Origin: Acanthococcus lagerstroemiae
Lineage: Eukaryota > Arthropoda > Insecta > Hemiptera > Eriococcidae
DNA length: 64,000 nt
Assembly (NCBI GenBank): GCA_031841125.1
Contig: CM063112.1
Location: 25,446,603-25,510,602 of the forward strand
Direction: 5' to 3'
Part shown: positions 21,701-32,214 of the stretch, piece by piece
Numbering within the stretch: the first letter of the stretch is position 1
Layout of the letters: the number at the start of each line of letters is the position of its first letter
Notes under the pieces: generated by a model
Databases searched by the model: none
What the model was told of the DNA's origin: nothing
The model's input: the letters and a program-made list of their open reading frames with translations, nothing else
Position numbers and translations under genes: made by a program

Positions 21701-22294
21701 ATAGTTAAACTCGATATTATGAACCAATTTGTTCAACTCTTACGACCGACATGCGTTACGTCAATGCGGAATCGTGAGATAGATGGTTTACTAAGTCAAA
21801 ATTTTCTACAAATAAAATTTCGATTATTGGTGAATGAATACGGGCGCACTATTTCGTCTGCGAAAAATGTACCGCGTACGTACGTACTAGTGGAAAAGCT
21901 GAAATTGATCTGGGCTTGTTTGCTGGATTGCCAATGGGCGCTCAGAATACCAGCGACGATACACTAGGCTGGCCTGGATTCACTTTACGACACCCAGTCT
22001 AGTAGATTTTTTTCGGTGCTCCATTCTACAGGTCATTTGGCCTCGGTCATTCGATTCGCTGAGACAAGAGTTCTATAGCCTGTCCGTCAATCAGAACTTC
22101 ATCTTGTTGAAAGAAAATAGCAACCAACTAAATTTAGAACACGTTTTACCTTCTATTTTATTCTGGCCTTTCAAAAAAAAACGGAAGAAGGTTTCCTCGA
22201 CCTAACCATATCCATTAATATTCTTTTCCAACAATTAGTGTGCAAAAAAAAAACAAAAAAAAAACTTGTATTTTATACAAAGAAAAGAAAAAAA
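21701..22294. other. Unannotated spacer
   Basis: No feature recognised; long A-runs occur at 22240-22270. Confidence 0.4.
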
Positions 22295-22591
22295 CTAAAC
22301 TACATCCGAATTTCTAAATTCTTTTGTCCTCAGCTTTGTCAATGTATCCTGACCAAAGAGAAGCTGAATGCCGTTCATGGGTCAAGATACTCTCTCGGCC
22401 AGCGGCCACTTTGATGAAGACTTAACCTTCATAATAACATCCACAGGGTAACAAATTTCCTGCAACTTCTTGATAGTTCTTGGTAGCAGCTGTTCAGAAG
22501 TAAAACTTGATTCGTCTTCCGACCAGTTTCCTTTTTTCCAAAGAATAGTCTCATGGGAATGACCGTTCAGCATCCTGGATTGTGCGGACAT
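22295..22591 (-). pseudogene. Protein-like reading frame with one in-frame TGA, unknown family
   Basis: Starting at ATG 22591 on the minus strand, the frame runs 69 codons ('MLNGHSHETILWKKGNWSED', 'RTIKKLQEICYPVDVIMKV') to a TGA at 22382-22384. It then stays open and protein-like ('PMNGIQLLFGQDTLTKLRTK') to a TAG at 22295-22297. The mixed, non-repetitive composition argues for a real coding origin. It may be a retrocopy or an exon of a host gene. No flanking splice sites or poly(A) tail were identified, and no homologue came to mind. Confidence 0.4.
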
Positions 22592-24519
22592 AGTGACAGC
22601 AGTTCCGATCGAACGTGCCGAATACTAATTCGGCGTATTAGCTATATATTAGCATAAACAGGAATCTTTTCTTTTAGTTATATAGGTATATTACAATATT
22701 AAGGGAACTCTCCGTTGCCGATGAGCATTGTTAGCGACCTTCTTCCACGAACTTCAAAACGCCCGATCTAGTGGGCAAAGTCTCTGGGTTCTGAAAAGAA
22801 ATCCAGAGTGCACACCTGGCCTAATATCCATTTTCAAAGGTCATTATTTGACGAGATGATTTGAAAAGAGGCGTAAACATGATCACTCCAGAAAGCGAAC
22901 GTGTTTGCAAATATCAGGGATTCTAGCGCACGATGAATGCGAGACCAGCGTCGTTTCCGGAAATGGACGATGGAACATTGTCTTCTCAAATTTTTAGGTT
23001 TTTCGTTTTTCTGGAATTCTTTGTCCGTCTTCAGCTATGTTGCGGCGGTAGTCGTTTTACGGGGAATGAAAAGGAATATCTCCACTAGCTGAATGAATTC
23101 TCTGGAACTGTGGTCGAGAATCCGATAGGCAGTGCAAAACTAGTCAGAAGAGATACTTAAGCTATTACAAATACATCGAACCGAAAGGCTGATAAGCCTT
23201 TAGTGAGGTTTTCGGATATATCACTCGTATCGGGTTCAGGAAATCAATCTTAAACGCAAATAGCCGACCTGAATCGGGGTAGCAGTGACAACTAGGCTTG
23301 TAGTATACGTAGCAATCAAAAACGGTTCTCCTACAGCAGTAAGTACAGAGGTACTTTCAACATAGTCACAGCCGGTCTTCAGGGAAGGGTCTGGGGAATA
23401 ATTCCCCCTTGACCATCCAAAATAAAATTTTTATGCAGAAATGCTCCCAAAAGTTGAAATATTTTTGCTCGCTTCGCGTGCAAATGAGTGTTTTCTTATC
23501 GATTGCAATGTAAACACCATGAAATCTACCCCCCAAGAAACAATTATAATCTCAGGTCTACAAATACTTAGTAATATAATTGAAAGGGCGGTGACGGAAA
23601 CGTGCTAATTCGAGTTCGCAAGTGTATGAGACCTTGGTCGGAGATGGTTCTTTGCAGTCTAACCTACCAGTGGTTGAAATTTCAGAACGGTAGGTGACTA
23701 GGTGCATTCCGCGCCCGTACAGAGCGCCACAAAGTTGTCAAGCCCATCCACGAAGACCTAGGATCTATGTGTTTATGAGGGTGTTTACAGTACTTTCCTT
23801 CTTATTAGAGCTATTGCTGCCTTCGTTGGCTTTTTTCTTTCGTTGCCACAAAGTGTAAGGTTCATATAGACACAGTTAAGCGAGACAGAACCAAACGACA
23901 AAATCTGTTTTTTGAGAACACGTGATTCGAAGTTCAAGAGCCACGTAGAAACTATATGACATAGCGTTTACTGATAAACTTTTTCCAAAGTAAGTACACA
24001 TTTTTGAATCGGGGACCCAATTGTAGCAAGATTCCCCGAAAAGCCAGATGTCCCGCGCAAATTTCGGAATAAGAGCCCAAAGAGAAAACGAGCTTCTCCC
24101 AGGGATCTCACCTGTGGGAAATCGCCGATAGTAGAATGCCGACAAGGGGGGCTAATAACTCGCAATAACGAACGTTCAGCCTACTATCACCATACTTATA
24201 GATAAAAAATCACAGACTACCGCTAAGCCCCACAGGAGTCTGGGAAGGTCCACCAAAGGGGAGACAAATTTCGATACAATCCACAGATGCCACGTACCAA
24301 AAATCAAAATATTAGCATGGTGGTACGTCAATGCACTAACAAAAAACAAATATAAAATATAAAAATGTTCCAATATCACTTCACTGAAATGCAAAAGAAA
24401 AAAAAATAAGGAAGAGCCACGACGTTCGCCACAATTGATAAGTCATTGACCAATATATGTGGTCAGTTTCATTTTTATATCCCCCCCCCCCTCTGGTGAG
24501 TGCCAAGTCCATTTTAACT
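22592..24519. other. Unannotated spacer
   Basis: Contains a short palindrome, GCCGAATACTAATTCGGC, at about 22617-22634. No coding frame or transposon protein was recognised. Confidence 0.4.
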
Positions 24520-26420
24520 TTTGGTTCTTTGGGAAGAAGGAATGAGCTACTTTCAGAGGTTGTTTCTTGAAATTAAAATGGAAACACAAAAATCTATCAA
24601 CCTATTTCCATTTTCATTTCTAGTTCCCAAACCGAAATTTCCTACGTTTTCGATAATGTTTTGGCAGTCTCCAACAGTTGCGTTCCAATCGCCCACTACA
24701 ATATTATAGTATTCTTTTTGGTTTCGTAGAGTTTCCTCTAAATCCTCATAAAATTTAGCAATTTCGCGTTCCTCCGAGTCCAGCACTGGAGCGTATACTG
24801 AGACCACCAAGGCCCTTAACTTTTTCCCCAGCTGTAATTTCAAGAAGCAAATTCTCTCTGATATCCCCCAAATTTCGACCGCTCTGTTCAATGATTTCTT
24901 CTTTTATATAAAACCACACTCTCCTGTATCCTTTGGTTTGCCCGAAATGGTAAGAGGAGTACCCATTTATCTTCTTCACCAAATTTTCCCAATTTTTCCT
25001 TATCTCTGAAAGTGCTATAATGTCCCGTTTTATTTTTCTGATGTTACTTTCGAATTCGTAAATTCTCTTCTTTGCCACCAGTCCCCTGTAGTTCTAATAC
25101 AGAAGGTTTAATTTAGTTTTTGTTCCGTTGTCCGAGAAAAAAAATTTGTATTTCTGTTTGATTTTCCCACCCTTTCTTGAACTGGCCACCAAAGAGATAT
25201 TTGGGGATTTTGGTGTCGAGTTTCCCTCCTTTCCTTTAAACGAAGAATATTTTTGGTGATGCAGCTCACTGCTCCCGCAGTTCCTGCTGACTGTATTGGG
25301 AAGAGGATGGAGTCCCGGTAAGAATCCCATGTCCCCTGTCCTCGCTGGTCGTTGTAGTTGGACCCGACTGAGGTTTCTCTCTGAATTCGTTTAGATCCTC
25401 TCTCCCGATTTTCTTAGCCGGGTCACCCTCGGATCTTTTGACAAACAAATCTCCATTTCTTGTCCATAAGAACTGTATCCGGTTTTCTCTTTTTAATTGT
25501 TTCGCTTCCCTCAGTAGCAGCTTGTTGGCGCTCGTTAGGTGCTCGCCGATATAGATCGGGGTACCCTGAATATTGAGACGCTTCCTCTTGACTCGTTTTA
25601 CTAAGGCGGCTCCAAGAGGAGGTATAACGGACAGCCATTTTGTTTACAAGAAAAGTAAACAAACGCGTGTTGATAATGAGAAATCATCAAGACGCGTTTG
25701 TTCACTTTTTTTGCAATCCAAATGGCTGTCCATTATACTTCCTCTTAGAGCCGCCTTAGTTTTACTAGTTCTGTCTTGGTATCGTTTAGGTAAGAACTTA
25801 ACTATTATGTCTGGAGTCCCTTTTTTATTCGGAAGCCTGTGGGCTGCACAGACATCGAACTCTCTCCTCCTTCGTCACTGCCTTCACCACTTCTTCCGTA
25901 CTTTCTTCGCTGCTAACTGGGATTCCACAAATGAGAACGTTATTCCTACGGCTATATTTCTCCTGTTCCTCCACTCTTTCGTGCAGATTGGCGCCAAGTC
26001 CGTACAGCTTTGTCACCTCCTCCTTCATTTGACCACAGTCCAATTCCAGATTTTCAATTCGTCTTCTAAGACCTGCTACTTGCTCTCTGGTCACTATGGC
26101 TTTAACGCTTCTTATTTCGTTCAGCATGACTTTCAAGTCCACCGCTTCTTCAGTTCCATTTCCGTCAATGATGACTTCCGACTTTTGTTCGTGTTCTACC
26201 GAGTGTGGATGCGGCTTGAGCTTGGTTGAAGACGTAGTCCAGGCGCTGGTGTACCACGTACGTGTTCGCTCTTGTGTGGGTTGGCGGGCGATCGTCGGAG
26301 AGAATGAGCATTTACCACAAGGCGTGGAAATCGGCTTCCTTACAGGTTGCAGGTGGATACGTGAATAAACGAATCCGAAGGCGAAACGAAACAGCGCCCA
26401 AGAACTTGTAACAAACACGT
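24520..26420 (-). pseudogene. RTE-like retrotransposon, ORF1 and endonuclease, antisense
   Basis: Read on the minus strand from 26420. A coiled-coil region leads to 'VEEQEKYSRRNNVLICGIPV', the ORF1-type motif. After an internal MITE (25602-25758) the frame resumes with a polar segment. A region reading 'KTKLNLLY' then 'VAKKRIYEFESNIRKIKRDI' and 'IALSEIR' opens the AP-like endonuclease. A second endonuclease frame reads 'LVVSVYAPVLDSEEREIAKF' and 'VVGDWNATVGDCQNI', the GD(F/W)NA.VG motif. The copy stops around 24520, before the reverse transcriptase. Frameshifts and stops show it is dead. It may be the same family as the antisense RT piece at 50050-51490. Confidence 0.8.
25602..25758. mobile_element. 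157-bp foldback MITE inside the RTE-like element
   Basis: The arms are a long inverted repeat starting TAAGGCGGCTC and ending GAGCCGCCTTA. Pairing extends inward through AAGAGGA(G)GTATAA and the GGACAGCCATTT(TG/GG) block, and further through ACGCGT. The same 7-bp sequence, GTTTTAC, flanks both sides (25595-25601 and 25759-25765). If the C/G next to each end is counted as part of the element, the duplication is TTTTA instead. It interrupts the ORF1 frame of the surrounding LINE. Superfamily is not assigned. Confidence 0.88.
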
Positions 26421-26984
26421 TTCGTCACTAACCGAATTTACTCTTGGTTGTACGAAATTTTACTTCAAATTTTGACAGTCTATAGTGCCAGCCTGTTCGT
26501 CTGAACAACACCAAAATTCAGCTAGCTGATTTTCACTTCACAAGGGCTACTTTAACTTTCGCAGAAAAAACGACTTTCGTACTCGAACAGAGCTGTGAAC
26601 GCAGAAACACATACGCTGCATGAATCGGTACTCACACGGAACTACAGTAGTAGAATAGCATAAGCCAAATTGGCATTTTATCGAAAAAGTAATCTTTTCA
26701 AATCAAAAATAAATCTGGAAATTTAAAAATTGTACCTGAGAACTAATAATAATAATAATGATATACATATAGGTATATATTTGCGACCCTCTCTACAGCC
26801 TAAAGTGGCCAATTACAGAGGGGGTCGGGGGAAAAATATCCACAAATTTTTACAATAAAAACTAAAAACAAAACCAAAAACAAAAGAGAGAAAAAAAACC
26901 TTAAGTAAGAAAGGAAGATGAGTGTGGAAGAGAGAAGAAAGTTATGGGAAGAGGGAGAGAGGGAGATTCTAATAGACATGGGTT
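26421..26984. other. Unannotated spacer with AAT microsatellite
   Basis: A short (AAT)n run lies at about 26743-26758. Nothing else is recognised. Confidence 0.4.
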
Positions 26985-27312
26985 ATGTTTAGAGTGTATC
27001 CATGTACGGATGTGAAACGTGAACCATAAGAAAAACAGAGAAGAGAAGGATCGAAGCTTCCGAGATGTTGTGCTATAGCGGATACTTAGCACCAAATGGA
27101 CGGTGAAGGTAAGAAATGAGGAAGTACTTAACAGAGTAGGAGGTAAAATGGATATTTGGAATTATCTGAAGAGAAGGAGAAATAAACTAACAGTGCATAA
27201 TTTGAGGCACAGGAATAATATCACCGCTGCTAGAAGGAAGCGCGGAGGGAAAGAATTGGGTAGGTCGGCAAAGATTCCAGTATGTTCGACAGATAATCAA
27301 GGATATCAAATG
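26985..27312 (+). pseudogene. RTE-like ORF2 C-terminal fragment
   Basis: The forward translation reads 'YGCET(stop)TIRKTEKRRIEASE', the YGCE.W....RIEA.E motif. A frame from 27103 follows: 'VRNEEVLNRVGGKMDIWNYL', 'KRRRNKLTVHNLRHRN'. This is the conserved N.EVL.R(V/I)G ... +RR..+..H.+RH block of RTE/CR1-type elements. It ends directly against a TIR element at 27326. Confidence 0.8.
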
Positions 27313-27325
27313 TAAGTGTAATTAC

Positions 27326-27986
27326 TAAGGCTAGGATTATTATATAAATGCATATTATTTTGTTCTCGTAATACTAGATAGCGCATATCCACATTATCTT
27401 TGCGAATCATAAAATTCTGAATCCGTATGCAAAAGTTTATAGTGCATATTTTTGCATATTTAGACCATAAATACATAAAAATGCATATTTTCGCTGAAAA
27501 ATAGCCGAATACCGCATATTTAAGGTTGCTGGCGCATATTTTCCCAAAAACTGGCCAAAAATCACTTCTATTGACAAAATTAATACAATTTTCACGATTT
27601 TCTGGGGGAAAAAGTAACAGGGTGTTTGCTCTTCGCTATAAGCTGCTGGCAGAAGGCCGGCTGAAGACTAGAAAATTAAGAGGCAAAAAAAAAACCCTGT
27701 CGGTAGTCACCCTTGAGGTATTTTTTCCCCTACAGAAATGCTTATTCAAGGCTTTAAACTGCGCAGCTGCAAACTGCAATAGCGATTATTTAGAAATTAA
27801 AAAATTCTTTGTGTTCTTGATGATTTAATGAAATTTCTGTTAAAAGGAATGGCTCTTATTGCAGTGCTTCGAAAACCCTACATTTCGATACCCATGAGGG
27901 TGCGGTTTTACAACGCATATTTTTGCATATTTTGACATTTTTAGCGCATATTTTCGGTTTCTTAGCGCATAAGAATCCTAGCCCTA
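27326..27986. mobile_element. 661-bp TIR element with internal GCATATTTT repeats
   Basis: The ends TAAGGCTAGGATTATTATA and its right partner GAATCCTAGCCCTA form an imperfect inverted repeat. Flanking 8-bp sequences GTAATTAC (27318-27325) and GTTATTAC (27987-27994) differ at one base, consistent with a hAT-like duplication. The word GCATATTTT(G/C), or GCATATTT, recurs near both ends (27345-27550 and 27917-27968). The interior encodes no recognised transposase. Confidence 0.8.
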
Positions 27987-27994
27987 GTTATTAC

Positions 27995-29192
27995 GAAATG
28001 AAAGAACTCGCAGGAGATAGAAAGAAATGGAGAGCTGCATCAAACCCGTCGTAAGACTGATTTACAACCAGTAATAACTTTGAAGAACAAACTGCGTTGC
28101 AAGAGGACATTCTGTTCTCGTAATGCGCTGAAGAGAGTAAATTTTACGTTTTTTCACTCTAACTTTACGAGAATGGCATACGTGACGAACCCAGTTGAAA
28201 ATTTACTATTGCCGTTAATCGGTCGCCGCTTAGTCTGCGGATATCTTACGTTGTGATTTCGCGGCGAATCGTGGAACTGCGACCGACTAAAGAGTATAGA
28301 TGTGTAGTACATACTATGTACTAGGATACCTCGTTGGGCAGAAGAGAGCAAACCATAATGCTCCCGATTTATCAACTCGTAAAGCAGTTTTACATTTGCT
28401 AGTCTGAACATCGAATGCGAAGATTGTGAATGTATGAGCCGAGTACCTTACCATCGCACACCTGTGCAAAACTTATGTATCAAGAATAGGTATATCAACA
28501 AATGTGATGGAGACAACTGAAAGCATCCGTCAGGTGTTAAGAGCGAGAACAGGTAGCTGAAAAATCGTGTTCTCTGTTCGTTAGCACGTATTGTTTGACA
28601 GGTCTGTCCGAGCTGTCAAACAAGGCGGTAAAAGTTGTAATTACCGAAGAATAAAACGTTTGTGCAAGAACCAGTTCATCCCACTTGTTTTCTATACATG
28701 GATCAACGGAATGCAAATATTTTATTGTTTCCCAAGAACGGAACTAGTCTCAATACGTGCTCTTTCAACTTTTCCCCAGCTATAACATTCAAGAGAGAAA
28801 AAAAAAATAAGGCGAACAATGTACACATTTTGATACCTGATGTTTGTCAAATTTCCAAAACGAGTTGTACACATACGGACCCAAACAGAAGTATAAAAAA
28901 ATGAGAAAAATTCCTTTATTTTTATTGTTTAAAATTCGCATAAAAGGTTCAGCCAAGAATGGGCTCCGTAGATTTTTCCATTAGTCAATGGTAATGTTAT
29001 TATTTCTTTGAAAAGACTCATTATAGCTTGTCAGGATTTCGATTTTGAGAAAGAAAATTCAAAGCGTTATTAATGACTATCACTTATATAGACCTAACTT
29101 CAAGATGGATACTTCCAGCCTTCGGTACTCATTAGGAAGTGTGCGAATATGCCATCTATTCTACAGGGTGATTGTTTGATACGGAAACCTTC
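27995..29192. other. Unannotated spacer
   Basis: A 19-bp palindrome, TAGTACATACTATGTACTA, lies at about 28307-28325. No gene recognised. Confidence 0.4.
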
Positions 29193-29499
29193 GACTATAC
29201 ACGTGTACTAAAAGATGGACACGGCATACTGATATCCATGTAAATGTTACCCTGCGCACAGTCATCGGATAACTGTTGAATTGCTCATTACTTGGCTCTC
29301 GAGGACTGAACATTTTTCGATAACATTATTCTCATATTCACAGTGTGCTAAATTCTTATTCCCGGCAGTAATCGAGAGCCAAGTAATAGAGAAACTCAAC
29401 AGTTATCCGATGACTTTGTGCAGGTAACATTTACATGGAAATAAAAATGTGACACGTTTTTATCAGTATGCCGTGTCCATCTTAGAGTATATAGTAGTC
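29193..29499. repeat. Long inverted repeat, arms about 116 and 134 bp
   Basis: The left arm (29193-29308) and the reverse complement of the right arm (29366-29499) align over most of their length. Matching segments include AAGATGGACACGGCATACTG, CCATGTAAATGTTACC, GTCATCGGATAACTGTTGA and ATTACTTGGCTCTCGA. The right arm has about 25 extra bases. The loop is about 57 bp. A foldback transposon is the simplest explanation, but no target duplication was found. Confidence 0.85.
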
Positions 29500-29536
29500 A
29501 AAGGCGGAAACCAGCTTCGTGTTGCGCCGTAGTTGG

Positions 29537-29598
29537 GCGGCTGTCGCCTGCGTGTCTCCATGAAGAGCTCATTATAGAAACACGCAGGCGACAGCCGC
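29537..29598. repeat. Perfect 19-bp hairpin
   Basis: The stem GCGGCTGTCGCCTGCGTGT (29537-29555) pairs perfectly with 29580-29598 around a 24-base loop. It is GC-rich within AT-rich DNA. It could be the core of another foldback element. Confidence 0.8.
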
Positions 29599-30149
29599 GC
29601 AGCTTGAAGCCAGTTTTGGTTTTCTTACCAACTGAAGCAGAATAGCGATGCCTAAATCGCACCAGCATTCCTCTATGAGCCAATCTGTAGTACTGTAGTT
29701 CAAAAGTAGTGACTCAAAATTCTAAGAGTTTTGGGAAGCGGCAAAGTGCAGTAGTTATTGAGTGCGGAAATTCTGCTGAGTTTGAGTTACTCTAAAATAG
29801 GAATTGGCTGTTTAAAAAAAGTTCTGGCCATGGTAAATTGTAAATACTCCTCAGGGTGATACGAAATGAATGAATTCTCTCATTCTGATGATGAAATTCC
29901 ACAAAAAGTGGCATTCTGGTGCACAAGTAATGGCTGCCAAGTATCATTGAACATTTAAAGTTCAGGCTCATACAGACACGGTCATGATTCTTCGAGGCAC
30001 CCCTCAAAACTGACTGACGCGAAAGTTGACACGTTCCCCAACGAACAAAATTGTTATTTTTTCTGATTTAAATTCAGATCGAAAGCGCGACTGATTCCAG
30101 TTGACTACTCTTGTTTCGATGGTTTTCAAGAATACTCCCAACACATTAT
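29599..30149. other. Unannotated spacer
   Basis: No feature recognised. Confidence 0.35.
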
Positions 30150-31060
30150 CGACTTATCCAGAACTCTTCCAGGCACACAGAAGATACGTTGTGGCACTCC
30201 AAAAAACTTCAACACTCGCTGAGATTTTTTAAAAACTTTTTCAAGCTTTTTCAAGCATTTTTGCACTTGGTAAACATATTTTGAGAAATCTTACAGTATC
30301 TTAAACAGGTGAGAAAAGGTCATAAAAGTATCACGACAAGTTTTACGGAGATGTTGAAGTCTGTAAAAGACTCGGCCGAGTCTAATTGTCTCAAAAGTCT
30401 GAATCAAACCTGAAGCAGTCTTAGCGAATACCAAAGAAACAACAAAATAGTCTTAAGCTACGGAGTTCTTGAAGTCTTCAAGTGCCTTAAATAGTCTGGA
30501 AGAGTCCATAACACCTATGGATGAGGCTTCAAAAATCTTGAATGGTAATAAGACTACCATGTTAAGCATACGTAAATAAAGCTGTGTATTTAAAACTTCA
30601 TCTGCGTTGGGCTACAGAAAAATTTCAATATTTTTCTACAAAATTTTGCACACTTCATTTTTATTACGAAACGCAACTCTTCAGCCCTCTCTGATCTTCT
30701 TTTTTGCCGCCTTCACTCTACTTCACTGTTTGAGATTCGTTTACAATTCATTACTCTTGTAGACTTGCTAAAAACTCTTCAGCACTCATACAGACTTGCT
30801 AAAGACTCCTTCGGGTTCTTCTAGACTTGATCACGATTTCTTCAGAACTTAAGGCTCTGACGACCTTTTCAAAACTTACTGAAATCTCTTCTGCAAACTT
30901 TTTTGTGTTTTTTAAATAATGTTTCCAGTTACTGTGTTTAAAACAGATTAATTATGACTCTTTAAGCCTTCTTTATGACTTCTGAGATTCTTCCATGCTT
31001 CTTATGATTCTGTGAGACTTTCCATGACTCTAGAGTAAGCCTATTTGAAACTCGAAAAAT
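30150..31060. repeat. Degenerate GACTCTT-type repeat in two opposed orientations
   Basis: Right of about 30710 the array reads '(A)GACTTGCTAAA(G/A)ACTCTTC(A/T)G...' repeatedly. Left of about 30560 the reverse complement dominates: 'AGTCTGGAAGAGTC', 'GAAGTCTTCAAG', 'GAAGTCTGTAAAAGACTC'. Single-orientation arrays of the same kind occur at 38565-38700, 39760-40930 and 57690-58480. The unit is about 30-45 bp and too diverged for an exact consensus by eye. Confidence 0.6.
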
Positions 31061-31122
31061 TTCCTTTTTTGGAGCGTTTTCAATTCGATTTTTCTTATTG
31101 GAAGAGGCCACTGCGTCTAATG

Positions 31123-32061
31123 GGGCGATTGTAAAAAGAGCGAAATTAATCACCCGCCGAGCGACATCCGCAAGATTGGGGGTACTAATGATTGTAAAAA
31201 GAGCGAATGAAAATGAACGCCCGTCCACACTGGACATGTCAATAGAGCGAACAGGTAATCATGCTACTATCTCGTATATCACTCGTCCATTCCCGTATTT
31301 ATTCTCTTATCACGAAATACTTGCGAAACAACCGAAAAATAGCAAGCCAATTGAATCCTTCTCTAAGTATATGTACGATACATACATTTCACGTGGGGCT
31401 AAATATCCACCTGGAATTTGGGCCTGCCCTACTTCAAATCTGGATGCTGCGAATCCTTCCACTCACACCTCTCAGAAAATTTCGAGACTCACCATCCGAA
31501 CATATTCAAATTTAGCGAGTTCTTGCTTGATTACGAAAAAGAAATATTAATAGCACTTAACAGCTGTGGTGAGGAGAAACGGACCAGAAATTCGCACACA
31601 CGTCAAAAACAGGCTTTCGTGAAATGTCAGTTAGAAAAGTACACCAGTAATACAATTTCAGCATTCGATATCATACGCCGTCTAAGTCACTATTACATTC
31701 ATACAGTCGAAACCTGTAATTCCACCACACCTTCCATTTCAATACCAAGCACATCATAATAATATTGCTTTCTACTCTTTCTCATATTATGCCATGTAAA
31801 CGTTGTTATACTTATACTTGCATCGACAATTTTTACTTTTAGAACAAAATACCTATCATTGACGCCATGGCCGAAGAAAATTACCTTACATTATAATTTC
31901 TGCAAATGTTGTTCGCTCTTTTTACATACCTCCCGAATGACTAAGTGTTAGGTGTTCGCTCTTCTTACATCGTACCCGACCCATGTTCCGCTCGGTTTTC
32001 GCTTTTTTTTACATCATACCCGACCCACTTTCCGAATTTTTCGCTCTTTTTACTACCGCCC
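31123..32061. mobile_element. MULE-like element, 939 bp, perfect 9-bp target duplication
   Basis: The identical 9-bp sequence CGTCTAATG lies at 31114-31122 and 32062-32070. The ends are inverted: left GGGCGATTGTAAAAAGAGCG, right (reverse complement) GGGCGGTAGTAAAAAGAGCG. The word GTAAAAAGAGCGAA is repeated subterminally at the left (31131 and 31192 regions) and several times, in inverse, at the right (about 31914-32055). A 9-bp duplication with G-rich long ends is typical of Mutator-like elements. Overlapping frames inside (31098-31759) show no transposase similarity. Confidence 0.85.
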
Positions 32062-32070
32062 CGTCTAATG

Positions 32071-32214
32071 CTCACCATATATCCGCGTCTGAGTACAATT
32101 GATCATTTTCATTCAAAATTTGTCCTTTGGAGGGGGCGATAGCCCCGCTGCCTCCCTCGTGTATATTCACCTGACTCGGTCTAATAATTGTTGGTTATTC
32201 GTTTGAAAATCCCG
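32071..32214. other. Short spacer between MULE and satellite
   Basis: No feature recognised. Confidence 0.3.

Noticed and set aside
22382..22384. In-frame TGA as a selenocysteine codon
   Set aside because: No known selenoprotein similarity and no SECIS-like hairpin identified; a nonsense mutation is simpler.
31098..31759. Overlapping frames inside the MULE-like element
   Set aside because: No transposase motif; lengths and composition are those of chance frames.
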